A program made the position numbers and the translations under genes. From an uncultured Lachnospiraceae bacterium (GTDB taxonomy: Bacteria > Bacillota > Clostridia > Lachnospirales > Lachnospiraceae), in the NCBI GenBank assembly GCA_948470335.1, contig CAOKOL010000005.1, positions 62,001 through 126,000 of the forward strand: a stretch of 64,000 bases of DNA. Direction: 5' to 3'. Below the pieces are notes generated by a model. That model had not been told where the DNA came from. It ran no database searches and saw only the letters and a program-made list of their open reading frames with translations. Shown here one piece after another: positions 9,071-17,598 of the stretch (its first letter is position 1; every line of letters begins with the position of its first letter).

Positions 9071-9961
9071 TTAAAACTCAAACTTCACATAACCCCGGCT
9101 TTTATACAGCCGGTCAAAATACCAGCCATACTTATAAATGACATAATCATCGGTACGGCCGATCTCCGCCAGCCCCGCGCCCAGCAGGTAATCATGATTG
9201 GGACCGCTGGCGTCATATACCACATAGGCTGTCTCCGTCACATTCAGCGCGCTCATAAAATCCTCGTGCGGAACCCAGTACCGATCCAGCATCAGAAGCT
9301 CCACCAGGGTGATCCGGCTGTTCAGCCAGATATTATCCGTATCCGTCTTTGTCCGGCCCGTATTCACGGTCGTCATCATATTTTCATAGGGGATAATGAC
9401 CCGGAAAGAAGGGTCATACTGCGTGACCAGCAGGTTCAGATTAAAATCGAACACAACGCCCACATCCTCCAGACGCTCCCTCTTCGCATCTTTTTTGATA
9501 ATGTCACAGGCAATAATCATATCGTCGGGAATCCGGTAAGGATTGGAAGTAATCGGCAGCTTCCGGCTCCAGGCCGGGGCGCCGGCCGCGGCAATGACAA
9601 TTGTCAGCAGAAGGAATACCAGAATTTTTTTCATCCGTCCGTTCCCGGAAGCCGTCAGGCGGGTACACACATAGGGAATTACGATGCCAAGAGGAAGCAG
9701 CCAGAAAAAACGGTAGTATTCTCCGCTGAGGTTCAGTTTCCGGATAAAAACCTGCATAATCAGAATATTATATACGGTACAGACCAGAACGGTAAAATAG
9801 GGCCACAAAAGAAGCCTGAGTGTCCGGGATTCGGGATCCTTCAGCCAAAACAGAAGCAGCATGGCCCCGGCAAAAAGCAGAAGGAACCAGGTTTCTCCCT
9901 GATAGGTTTGCAGACACTGACGGATAAAATCCACTCCTGCCTCGGTTATCTGAATCGGCAT
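9071..9961 (-). CDS. Membrane protein, probable C-terminal half of a split GT-C-like protein
   Basis: This 296-residue protein has about four helices in the first 120 residues (TWFLLLFAGAMLLLFWL; LLLWPYFTVLVCTVYNILIM; FFWLLPLGIVIPYV; ILVFLLLTIVIAAAGAP). An extracellular domain of about 160 residues follows, containing NPYRIPDDMIIACDII. That layout is the end of a GT-C glycosyltransferase or YfhO-like protein without its N-terminal catalytic loop. The gene lies 15 bases after a DUF6077-like gene that looks like the missing first half. It has its own strong GGGAGGA ribosome binding site before ATG, so this is gene fission rather than a simple frameshift. Function is unknown beyond an envelope-glycan context. 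Confidence 0.6.
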   Translation of the reverse strand: MPIQITEAGVDFIRQCLQTYQGETWFLLLFAGAMLLLFWLKDPESRTLRLLLWPYFTVLVCTVYNILIMQVFIRKLNLSGEYYRFFWLLPLGIVIPYVCTRLTASGNGRMKKILVFLLLTIVIAAAGAPAWSRKLPITSNPYRIPDDMIIACDIIKKDAKRERLEDVGVVFDFNLNLLVTQYDPSFRVIIPYENMMTTVNTGRTKTDTDNIWLNSRITLVELLMLDRYWVPHEDFMSALNVTETAYVVYDASGPNHDYLLGAGLAEIGRTDDYVIYKYGWYFDRLYKSRGYVKFEF

Positions 9962-9976
9962 ATCCTTCCTCCCACC

Positions 9977-11041
9977 TTATATATGAACGACAAACAGGCC
10001 GAATGAACTGGCCACATACAGCAGCAGAATTACCAGACAGGGCGTCATACAGAGAAGTCCTTTCGCTAAGGGCCTCCAGTCCCGTCTGACAAGAGACAGG
10101 CTCAGCGTCAGCGCCCCCACCTCCACCGGAATCAGCGTCATGGCAGAGGAAGAAATGGCACAACTGCTCAGGCAGAGCAGAAACAAAAGCCACCAGAAGG
10201 CTTTCTTTTTCCCATCCCGATACAGTCTGGCGACAATATACAGTACCGCCGGCACAATCACGCTTCCCAGCACGGCCTTTCCCTCGTAGCTGCGCAACAG
10301 AAGAAAGCCGGAGGAAGTATAGGCGGTATAGGTAAACAGATTCAACAGCAGGGCAAACACAACCATCAGCCCGGTATGCTCTCTGTTTCCTTTAAAAAAC
10401 AGACGGGCAATGTTGTAGGTCACCAGATTATTGATAATCGTGACCACCACCCCCATCACCGTCTTCATCTCAATCAGCGGATGGATGCCGAATGCCTTGC
10501 AGACCACCGCATCCTGCACCAGATAAGTGGCGAAGCAGTGGCGGATATCAAAGGCGGAACGCATCTCCCCGGTCAGGGGGTCAAAAAGGCTGATGGTGTT
10601 CGTATAGACAGACAGGGAAACATCTCCGATATAATAAGTGGCGTCCCAGTAATCCGTCTGCCACATCACCACGAAAACCGCCTGGGCCGCAACTGCCAGC
10701 AGAGGAACCAGCGTCCAGAAGGGCTGTTCGAAAACCTGCCGGCGGATTCCGTCAAAGGCCCCCATCCAGATTTTCCTGTACGCAGCCGTCCCGCACATAT
10801 ACACCACCACAGCCACCAGGCTGAGCCAGATAACGGCCAGCCAGCTCAGCGGCAGCTTAAGAAAGGTGCAGGGCACCGCGATGACCTGAAAAATACCGTA
10901 ATACAGGAAAAATCCGATCATCATCGTAAAAGTAACGGAAAATTTTTCCTCCTTCATCCTGACCGTCACCAAAGATCCGAAAGAAAAGTATACAATCATA
11001 TAAAACAACAACATATAGATGCAGAATAAAATCTCCAGCAC
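9977..11041 (-). CDS. DUF6077-like polytopic membrane protein, probable N-terminal half of a split GT-C-like protein
   Basis: This 354-residue protein has roughly ten hydrophobic segments. It carries a first-loop acidic pattern (TDYWDATYYIGD, near residues 130-141) like the DxD-type loop of GT-C enzymes, and an RHCFATYL stretch. GTG at 11041 is the start, with AGAGGTG five bases upstream. It ends in GLFVVHI immediately after a helix, with no extracellular domain; that domain appears in the next gene. The pair sits between a large glycosyltransferase and the CotH-type module in a polysaccharide operon, so transfer of a sugar on the outer membrane face is a reasonable guess. Confidence 0.6.
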   Translation of the reverse strand: MLEILFCIYMLLFYMIVYFSFGSLVTVRMKEEKFSVTFTMMIGFFLYYGIFQVIAVPCTFLKLPLSWLAVIWLSLVAVVVYMCGTAAYRKIWMGAFDGIRRQVFEQPFWTLVPLLAVAAQAVFVVMWQTDYWDATYYIGDVSLSVYTNTISLFDPLTGEMRSAFDIRHCFATYLVQDAVVCKAFGIHPLIEMKTVMGVVVTIINNLVTYNIARLFFKGNREHTGLMVVFALLLNLFTYTAYTSSGFLLLRSYEGKAVLGSVIVPAVLYIVARLYRDGKKKAFWWLLFLLCLSSCAISSSAMTLIPVEVGALTLSLSLVRRDWRPLAKGLLCMTPCLVILLLYVASSFGLFVVHI

Positions 11042-11088
11042 AGTCTCACCTCTATTCCCGGTACCGCTCCGCCCTTCTCATGCGCCTG

Positions 11089-14000
11089 CTATTGAAAATC
11101 TTCCTTCACGATCTCCCACACCGCTTCCATCCCAAAGGTGTTTTTTACATATTCCACCGCAGCGCGCCCGGTTCTCCCGGACAGCTCCGGGTCCTCGCAG
11201 TACTTTAACGTCATCCGGGCAAAATCCTCCGCCGTATCCGCCACGGCCAGCACTTCGTCCGCCCCCTCGATGCCTTCCGCACCGATGGAGGTGGTCACCG
11301 TGGGCAGTCCGTAATACAGCGCCTCAATCACCTTTCCCTTCACCCCGGCGCCGAACCGCAGCGGTACCACCACGGCCTGGCAGGAGCCGTACAGTTCCTC
11401 CAGCTCCTCGTCAGTGACAAAACCTTTTACGACTATGCCATTCTGCCCGTCCAGAGCCAGGATTTCCTCCGGTGCTTTGGAACCCACGATATAGAACGGA
11501 ATATCCGTCCGGCGGCGGATCAGCGGCCAGATTTCCTCCACAAACCACATCACCGCGTCCTTATTGGGATGATGGGCAAATCCGCCTACAAACATAAGCC
11601 CTTTGCGCTTTGTAAAATCAAAGTCAATATTTTCCCTAAAGGACTCAAACATATTCAGACACACAGCCTTTACCCGCAGGCTGCCGTCGATCTCACGGAG
11701 TACATCCCGCTCCACACAGGAAGGATAATAGGACATATCCGCCGTCCTGATCAGCGCCAGCTCCTGCTTCTTCATATACTCCGACTCTTTTTTATGGGCC
11801 GGATCCCCGGTCACATCATACTCCCGCAGCTCCCGCAGAAAATGGAGATCATGACCGTAATACATAATCTTAATATCCGTCTTTTTCCGGATAAAATCCA
11901 TATATTTAATGGCAATATGTGGCCTGTTGATATAGGCAAACTGAATATACTTCTGGTTTTCCTCTATCCAGGACAGGATATTTTCCTCATACCAGCGCCC
12001 ATAGAGCACTTCAATGCCCATCTGCTGGAACACGGTCGTATAAGGCTCCTCATGACCATAGTTATCGCCGATAAATTTCACCACATAACCTTTGTGCAAA
12101 AACAACTTCAGATACTGAAACGTACTCTTGGAACCTGCGTCTTTGTCAAAAGTGGGCACATAATGGTCGATGGCCAGTATCACTTTCCGGTTTCCCAGCC
12201 GCTCTCTGGCCCCGAAGGGATTGGGACGCTCGCCGTGAATCTCCTGTTTCGCGAATTCCTCCGCCCATTTTTCTTTCAGCTTTTCCAGGTTCGCCACCTG
12301 GTAAGCTTTGATGCCGCTGCCGGTGTCGGTTCCGTTGGAAATGCCCTCATAATGGACCACCACGGACAGGGGCTGATATACCACCCTGTATCCGGCTTTC
12401 CGCACCGCAAAGGCCAAGTCCGCGTCCTCACAGTAAGCCGGGGCAAACCGCTCGTCAAAGCCGCCCAGCCGCTGCCACAGTTTCTTTGACAGCATAATGG
12501 CGGCGCCGGAAATATAATCCACATCCTTCACATAGTTATATTCCGGCTTGTCCGGGTCGTCAAATTTCCCGTAATTCCAGCCGTTGCCCTCCCGCCAGAA
12601 GATGCCGCCGGCTTCCTGCAGCCTGCCGTCGGGATAGACCAGCTTCGAGCCCACCATGCCGATAGACGGGTCAGACTCCATCAGCGTCACCAGCGAAGAT
12701 AGCCAGCCCGGCTTTACCTGAGTATCGTTATTTAAAAAGAAAATATATGTTCCCCTGACATGTTCCGCCGCATGGTTGCAGTTTTTCAGAAATCCCAGAT
12801 TCACCGTATTTCTGACGATTGTAATGCCTTTACAGTACACAGGCAGCGCCTTTGTGCCGTCGGTAGACAGATCATCCGCCAGAATCACCTCATAAGGGAC
12901 ATCCTTGGTATTCTCCAGAATCGAGGCCAGGCAGCGGTAGGTATAGCCTACCTGGTTATAAACCGGAATAATAACGGACACTTTCGGCTTTCTGTAAACG
13001 GGAAATTCCAGCCCGCCCAGTTCATAGTACAGACGGTCCAGCTCCTCATCCCCGGCAAAGAGACGTCCTTTTTTCGCTGCCAGCAGCTTTCCCGACTTTT
13101 CAGGATGCATCAGCACATTTTTAGAACTATTTAACAGTCGTCTCCGGTCCGTTCCCTCAGGGAACATTGTATTTCCTGCGGCGGAGGCTTCTTTATATAA
13201 AGATTTCAGTCCTTTATAGACCGCTTTTCCGCCCATCATCTTCGCCGCCTTTTTAAAAGGCGCATATTTTTCCAGCATGGCGTCCCGATCGGCAATCATC
13301 ACATTCAGGTTCTGAATATGATTTTCTTTCAGTTTCACTGCCAGCTTATAATCTTCAATCTGATGTTCGAACTGCTGTCTGGACCGCTCCTGATCCTCCA
13401 TAAGCTCCCGGAAGGTCTTCACCTCTTTTTCATACCGCTTCGTATAAGCGTATTCCTCTTTTTTGCCGTGGACATACTCCTGAAAGGATACTTCCATTCC
13501 GGCAAACAGCTCCGCCTGCTCTCTGTTAATGCCCAGACGCTCTAAAAACTCCCTTCTCGGACAATAAGCCGACAGAAAGCTCCCGAACTTCCGGTAAAAA
13601 TAGTGAAGATTCCGGTAACGGATAAACTGGGCCGGCACCGGAAAATCCAGCACCCATTCGTAATCCAGGCAGTAAAGTTTTTCCATGCCGCGGCCTGTCC
13701 GGTCAGCGGTCCCGCTACCGTCCGATTCGGGATAACAGCCGTCTTTGCAGCCCTCTTCACCGGTTACCATGATATTTTCAAAAATCATATCTATATTAGA
13801 GACGGTAAAAGCCATGGGACTGTCCAGAATTTTCCCGATTTGATCCGCCGCATCCCGGCCGAAGACGTCGATAAATTCCGGCGATACCAGAAACGGAACC
13901 AGTCCTCCCGGCTTTACCGCAAAAATCAGCTCTATGGCCCCGGCAACCGCCGCAGCCGGGTCCGCCTCCTTTTGCAGCCGCTCAGACAGGACGTCGTCAA

Positions 14001-14256
14001 AATTCCGGCCTTCCAGATAGGCGTACCGCATCATGCCCTTTTCCATTTCCGGCTTTAACGCCTCCACATTCTGAAAACAGTCATTGATCGCCTGACAGCG
14101 GCGCGGGAACGCGGCAATGTGTTCCTGTCCGCAGGCTCTGACCGCCTCCTTCTCCACAAACCGCCGTCCTGTCTCCGTGTCCAGACAGATAGCGGTGCGG
14201 ATCTGAAACTGAGGCCTTCTTAATTTATTATACTTTACATATTCAATCTGTCTCAT
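11089..14256 (-). CDS. Large glycosyltransferase: kinase-like domain + helical linker + GT2 + GT4-like
   Basis: This cytoplasmic protein of about 1055 residues has several parts. Residues 1-240 look like a kinase fold: a FVEKEA lysine, SNIDMIFENIMV resembling a catalytic loop, and CLDYEW resembling a metal-binding Asp. Residues 270-360 are helical and rich in E, K, R and Q. From about 430 a GT2 domain runs (PKVSVIIPVYNQ, LADDLSTDGT, FLNNDTQV, GGFDERFAPAYCEDADL). After about 700 comes a GT4-like domain (AIDHYVPTFDKDAGSKS, GGFAHHPNKDAV, VPLRFGAGVKGK, TSIGAEGIEG). ATG at 14256 is the start because GGGAGA lies upstream; the longer frame would overlap the methyltransferase gene. It may both extend and cap an exported glycan. 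Confidence 0.85.
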   Translation of the reverse strand: MRQIEYVKYNKLRRPQFQIRTAICLDTETGRRFVEKEAVRACGQEHIAAFPRRCQAINDCFQNVEALKPEMEKGMMRYAYLEGRNFDDVLSERLQKEADPAAAVAGAIELIFAVKPGGLVPFLVSPEFIDVFGRDAADQIGKILDSPMAFTVSNIDMIFENIMVTGEEGCKDGCYPESDGSGTADRTGRGMEKLYCLDYEWVLDFPVPAQFIRYRNLHYFYRKFGSFLSAYCPRREFLERLGINREQAELFAGMEVSFQEYVHGKKEEYAYTKRYEKEVKTFRELMEDQERSRQQFEHQIEDYKLAVKLKENHIQNLNVMIADRDAMLEKYAPFKKAAKMMGGKAVYKGLKSLYKEASAAGNTMFPEGTDRRRLLNSSKNVLMHPEKSGKLLAAKKGRLFAGDEELDRLYYELGGLEFPVYRKPKVSVIIPVYNQVGYTYRCLASILENTKDVPYEVILADDLSTDGTKALPVYCKGITIVRNTVNLGFLKNCNHAAEHVRGTYIFFLNNDTQVKPGWLSSLVTLMESDPSIGMVGSKLVYPDGRLQEAGGIFWREGNGWNYGKFDDPDKPEYNYVKDVDYISGAAIMLSKKLWQRLGGFDERFAPAYCEDADLAFAVRKAGYRVVYQPLSVVVHYEGISNGTDTGSGIKAYQVANLEKLKEKWAEEFAKQEIHGERPNPFGARERLGNRKVILAIDHYVPTFDKDAGSKSTFQYLKLFLHKGYVVKFIGDNYGHEEPYTTVFQQMGIEVLYGRWYEENILSWIEENQKYIQFAYINRPHIAIKYMDFIRKKTDIKIMYYGHDLHFLRELREYDVTGDPAHKKESEYMKKQELALIRTADMSYYPSCVERDVLREIDGSLRVKAVCLNMFESFRENIDFDFTKRKGLMFVGGFAHHPNKDAVMWFVEEIWPLIRRRTDIPFYIVGSKAPEEILALDGQNGIVVKGFVTDEELEELYGSCQAVVVPLRFGAGVKGKVIEALYYGLPTVTTSIGAEGIEGADEVLAVADTAEDFARMTLKYCEDPELSGRTGRAAVEYVKNTFGMEAVWEIVKEDFQ

Positions 14257-14284
14257 ATCTTTTCTCCCACAGAGCTGTTCCGCG

Positions 14285-15175
14285 TCAGGATGCAAAAACC
14301 AAAAAAGAATTGGCAAAATAAGGAAACTGCCCATCTTTAATCAGGCCTTCCCAGGCCGCCGCCTCCCGGAACATCTGGCACCGGTCTCTGTCATAAGCAG
14401 CGGCGGCACCTCCAAGCATACCCGGCTTCGGCAGAAAACGATCGGAATAAATGGTATCCGGCAGCTTGTAATCCGGCATCGGATAATAAAATTCCGGCTC
14501 CTCAAAACCGGCTTCCGAAAGCAGCCGGATCAGCTCCGGCCTGGAAAATGTCTGAATCCCTTTCACATTTCCATATCCCTCAATGCCGTCAAACAGCCCT
14601 CCGGTATGATCCTCCGGCGCGCCGGCCCAGTATTTTAAGCCATATTTATTTTCGATGGCGATAATCAGCTTTCCGCCCGGTTTCAGAAAAGACTTCACCC
14701 TCTTTAGCATCTCCGCATAGGGAGCGTCCCCGCTGATATAATAACCGGCATACTCCAGCACACCGATCAGCGTCACATAATCAAAGGTATTCTCAATCCG
14801 GATATCCTCAAAATTCCCCACAAAAATCTCCAGATTGCCATATCTGCCATTTCGGGCCGCATTGATTGCGGAACGCCGCTTCGACAGGTCAATGGCCGTC
14901 ACACGGGCGGTTTTTCTGCAAAAAAGGCCTGTGACCGCGCCGCAGCCGGCACCGATTTCCAGCAGTGTCCCCTGCGGATCGAACCCATACCAGTCCAGCA
15001 CATTTTCCCGGATATCCGATAAATGGTACAGAATCGGCCAGTCCTGCTCCTTACGCAGTATCTCGTCCAAATCCTGTCCGCTTTCGCATAATTCCAGCAG
15101 ACGATCCTCAATGTCGCCATCACTGTACCGATCCTCTCCTTTATAAAATTTCAGATTTAAAACATCCTCATACAT
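14285..15175 (-). CDS. Class I SAM-dependent methyltransferase of a polysaccharide locus
   Basis: This 296-residue methyltransferase has the Rossmann motif I LLEIGAGCGAVTG (near residues 70-82), the acidic AIDLSKRR at the end of beta 2, LIGVLEYAG, and LKPGGKLIIAIENKYGLKYW. The last motif, with the following GAPEDHTG and FSRPELIRLL, is typical of methyltransferases in O-antigen and glycan loci. It lies directly downstream of the exporter genes and 28 bases upstream of the kinase-like/GT fusion. In the WbdD system of E. coli O9a a methyltransferase and a kinase domain cap the chain end for ABC export, so a similar capping role is suggested. The start has AGAGG eight bases upstream. Confidence 0.85.
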   Translation of the reverse strand: MYEDVLNLKFYKGEDRYSDGDIEDRLLELCESGQDLDEILRKEQDWPILYHLSDIRENVLDWYGFDPQGTLLEIGAGCGAVTGLFCRKTARVTAIDLSKRRSAINAARNGRYGNLEIFVGNFEDIRIENTFDYVTLIGVLEYAGYYISGDAPYAEMLKRVKSFLKPGGKLIIAIENKYGLKYWAGAPEDHTGGLFDGIEGYGNVKGIQTFSRPELIRLLSEAGFEEPEFYYPMPDYKLPDTIYSDRFLPKPGMLGGAAAAYDRDRCQMFREAAAWEGLIKDGQFPYFANSFLVFAS

Positions 15176-15222
15176 GGTTTTAACCTCTTTATTCTTTTAC
15201 GGCCCCTGACCGCTCTCTCAAA

Positions 15223-16584
15223 TCAGGCTTCCGCCGTCCGCTTCTCTTTCTCCACGGAAACCCTGGAATTCATATCATAAACCCCTACCGTATTTTTATT
15301 GGAAATCACCGTGATATTCACCGCGTCATACAGCCGGTCATGTACCACAAACTCACCGCCCTCAAATCCGGTGCAGCCAAGAGAGAGCAAATATTCTCCG
15401 CCCTGCAGGCTCATGCTCTGACGGAAAGAAATCACATATTCTTCACCGGCCCTTGCCGTCACCACCTGACAGTCTTCAATCAACGTATTGGTCCCGGTCA
15501 GCTCCGTTCCTTTGGAATCTTTGATGGTAAACGCAAAAATCGGGGCCGGCACTTCCGCCAGAAAACGCACTCTCATCTTTAGAGTAAAAGGCTTTCCTTT
15601 TAAAATCATGCCGGTCAGCTCTCCGTTGTGATCGAACAGCCCCACATCCATAATCTCCGCCCGGCCGTCGCCGTATTTCAGTTTTTGTTCATTTAAAGTC
15701 AGGGCGGATTTCCACAGCATTTCACCTGTTCCCCGGCCCTTTTGATCCCGGTTTTGGCTTCCTTCGCCGCCGTCTCCGACACCATCCTCTGCCGCCGGTC
15801 CTCTGTCCCCGGCAGCGTCTTCGGACCCGCTTTCACAGGCCTCCGGCATATCCTCCTGATTCGCCAGTATCTTCTTATATAAATCCACCATCTGTCCCGC
15901 CGGGCCTTCCGCTACAAACTTTCCCCGGTTCAGCACCACCACCTTGTCACAGTACTTGATCACGGTGCTCATGTCATGCGTAACAAGAAGCACCGTCGTA
16001 CCCGACTTGCAGATTTCATTGATCTTCTGATAACATTTGGCCTGGAAAAACACATCCCCTACGGCCAGCGCCTCATCCACAATCAGAATCTCCGGGTCCA
16101 CATTGATGGCCAGGGCAAAAGCCAGACGGACAAACATACCGCTGGAATAGGTTTTCACCGGCTGATACACAAAGTCTCCGATATCGGCGAATGCCAGAAT
16201 CTCCGGCAGCTTTTCATCCATCTCCTGCCGGGTGTAGCCCATCATCGTACCGTTCATATAGACATTCTCAATTCCGGTATATTCCATATTGAAGCCGCCG
16301 CCCAGCTCCAGAAGAGCAGATACCCGCCCCGATACCGTCACCTGACCGGTGGTAGGCGTCAGCACGCCGGTGATAATTTTCAGAATCGTGGATTTCCCGG
16401 AACCGTTGGTTCCGATAATTCCCACAAACTGTCCTTTTTCCACCTGGAAGGAAATCTCATTCAGCGCGTAAAATTTTTTGTGATACGCCTTGTGGAAGGG
16501 GTTCAGAGACTCCTTTAACCGGTCGATGGGCCGGTCAAACAGCCTGTATATTTTCGTCACCTGATCAACTTTAATCGCAGACAA
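15223..16584 (-). CDS. Polysaccharide ABC exporter ATPase with C-terminal glycan-binding-like domain (Wzt type)
   Basis: This 453-residue protein starts at TTG 16584 with GGAGGA eight bases upstream. The ATPase domain has Walker A GTNGSGKST (near 57-65), signature YSSGMFVRLA, Walker B ILIVDEAL and the switch His in LLVTHD. An acidic, Gly-rich linker lies at about 240-290. A C-terminal beta-sandwich of about 150 residues follows (KYGDGRAEIMDVGLFD to VYDMNSRVSV), corresponding to the Wzt C-terminal domain that recognises the modified end of an O-antigen chain. It pairs with the permease gene 16 bases upstream to drive export of a finished glycan. TagH-type teichoic acid exporters are the Gram-positive relatives. 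Confidence 0.92.
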   Translation of the reverse strand: MSAIKVDQVTKIYRLFDRPIDRLKESLNPFHKAYHKKFYALNEISFQVEKGQFVGIIGTNGSGKSTILKIITGVLTPTTGQVTVSGRVSALLELGGGFNMEYTGIENVYMNGTMMGYTRQEMDEKLPEILAFADIGDFVYQPVKTYSSGMFVRLAFALAINVDPEILIVDEALAVGDVFFQAKCYQKINEICKSGTTVLLVTHDMSTVIKYCDKVVVLNRGKFVAEGPAGQMVDLYKKILANQEDMPEACESGSEDAAGDRGPAAEDGVGDGGEGSQNRDQKGRGTGEMLWKSALTLNEQKLKYGDGRAEIMDVGLFDHNGELTGMILKGKPFTLKMRVRFLAEVPAPIFAFTIKDSKGTELTGTNTLIEDCQVVTARAGEEYVISFRQSMSLQGGEYLLSLGCTGFEGGEFVVHDRLYDAVNITVISNKNTVGVYDMNSRVSVEKEKRTAEA

Positions 16585-16600
16585 ACAAACACTCCTCCAA

Positions 16601-17404
16601 TCACAGCACATCGGCAAAATGGGGCCGCAGTCTCTGAAACACACTGACCCCCGCAAACAAAAACAACAATGAAAAAGCCCAGAAATACAATGTTTCTCCC
16701 GGTCTCTGCCAGAACCACATCTGATCTAACAGACTATCCCGATACCCCTGGGCAATATAAAACATCGGATTCAGCCGAAGCAGCGCCAATGCCGTGCCCC
16801 CAATCCCAATCTCCGCATAATTCCACATAATCGGCGTTACCCAGATACCAAATTGCAAGACAATGCCCACAATCTGGGCCATATCTTTAAAGAACACATA
16901 GATGGAAGCGCACAGATAGCCCACGGCCAGCGCAAGAACCAGCATCGCCAGGGAATAATAGGGAATCTGGAGCCAGTATACCGTGGGAAAAAATCCCATA
17001 GCCCCATAAAACAGAACCATAATCAGCAAAAAAATCAGGTGGATTAACAATGCCGACACCACTTTAATCACCGGCAGGACACTGATATTAAATACCACCT
17101 TTTTCACCAGATAACTATATTCATATAAACTGTTTGTGGCCATCTGCAAAGCCTCGCTGAAAAAAAACCAGGGCACCAGCCCGGCTACCAGCCATAAGAT
17201 AAAAGGATACCGGTCATTGCTGCCGTCCCGAAGCAGCGTAAACACCAGATAATAGATCACGATCGTCACCACCGGCTGAATAAACATCCAGACCATGCCG
17301 AAGTAGGAACCGGCAATCCGTTTCTTAAAATCCGCTTTTGCCAGCTCCGAGACCATCTCCTTATGTTTCCAGATCTGAGCAATCTCAGAAAAAAACTGTT
17401 TCAT
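16601..17404 (-). CDS. Polysaccharide/teichoic-acid type ABC-2 permease (Wzm/TagG-like)
   Basis: This 267-residue permease has six predicted helices and the ABC-2 hallmarks: an amphipathic start, ADFKKRIAGSYFGMVWMFIQPV (helix 1), LVAGLVPWFFF, and the late IWVTPIMWNY and LNPMFYIAQGYRD segments. It is the partner of the Wzt-like ATPase just downstream. ATG at 17404 was chosen because AGGAG precedes it and the mapped promoter would start RNA near 17439, so the longer TTG form at 17443 would not be transcribed. It is the first gene of the operon running to the left edge. The substrate is a lipid-linked glycan, identity unknown. Confidence 0.93.
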   Translation of the reverse strand: MKQFFSEIAQIWKHKEMVSELAKADFKKRIAGSYFGMVWMFIQPVVTIVIYYLVFTLLRDGSNDRYPFILWLVAGLVPWFFFSEALQMATNSLYEYSYLVKKVVFNISVLPVIKVVSALLIHLIFLLIMVLFYGAMGFFPTVYWLQIPYYSLAMLVLALAVGYLCASIYVFFKDMAQIVGIVLQFGIWVTPIMWNYAEIGIGGTALALLRLNPMFYIAQGYRDSLLDQMWFWQRPGETLYFWAFSLLFLFAGVSVFQRLRPHFADVL

Positions 17405-17445
17405 TTGCTCTCCTAATACATCATTCTCCAAATATTCATCCAACC

Positions 17446-17474
17446 ATTATAAGGCACATCTCCTGAAAAAGCAA
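17446..17474 (-). promoter_or_regulatory. Sigma-A promoter of the polysaccharide operon
   Basis: On the minus strand TTGCTT (17474-17469), a 17-base spacer and a perfect TATAAT (17451-17446) are seen. RNA would start near 17439, about 35 bases before the permease ATG. It lies just after the glgA terminator, so the operon is separately expressed. Confidence 0.75.
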
Positions 17475-17515
17475 TCTTTACCGGTCATTTTCTCATGTGG
17501 AGCTTTCCTGCGGAT

Positions 17516-17561
17516 ATAAAAAACCGTACGCCACAGGTATTCCTCTTCCCATGACATACGG
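17516..17561 (-). terminator. Rho-independent terminator of glgA
   Basis: On the minus strand a 14-base stem (CCGTATGTCATGGG paired with CCTGTGGCGTACGG, with several G-U pairs) is followed directly by six T. It lies 40 bases after the glgA stop and isolates glgA from the polysaccharide operon. Confidence 0.8.
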
Positions 17562-17598
17562 CTGTCTTTGTCTTACTAGTATTCATTTTTCCTGTGTA

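Noticed and set aside
8837-10006. 389-codon plus-strand frame
   Set aside because: It runs opposite two good minus-strand genes with clear ribosome binding sites; the translation has no recognisable domain.
14257-14334. 26-residue N-terminal extension of the large glycosyltransferase
   Set aside because: It overlaps the methyltransferase end and lacks a binding site, whereas ATG 14256 has GGGAGA.
17405-17443. Longer TTG-started form of the ABC-2 permease
   Set aside because: The predicted RNA start is near 17439, and AGGAG precedes the inner ATG at 17404.
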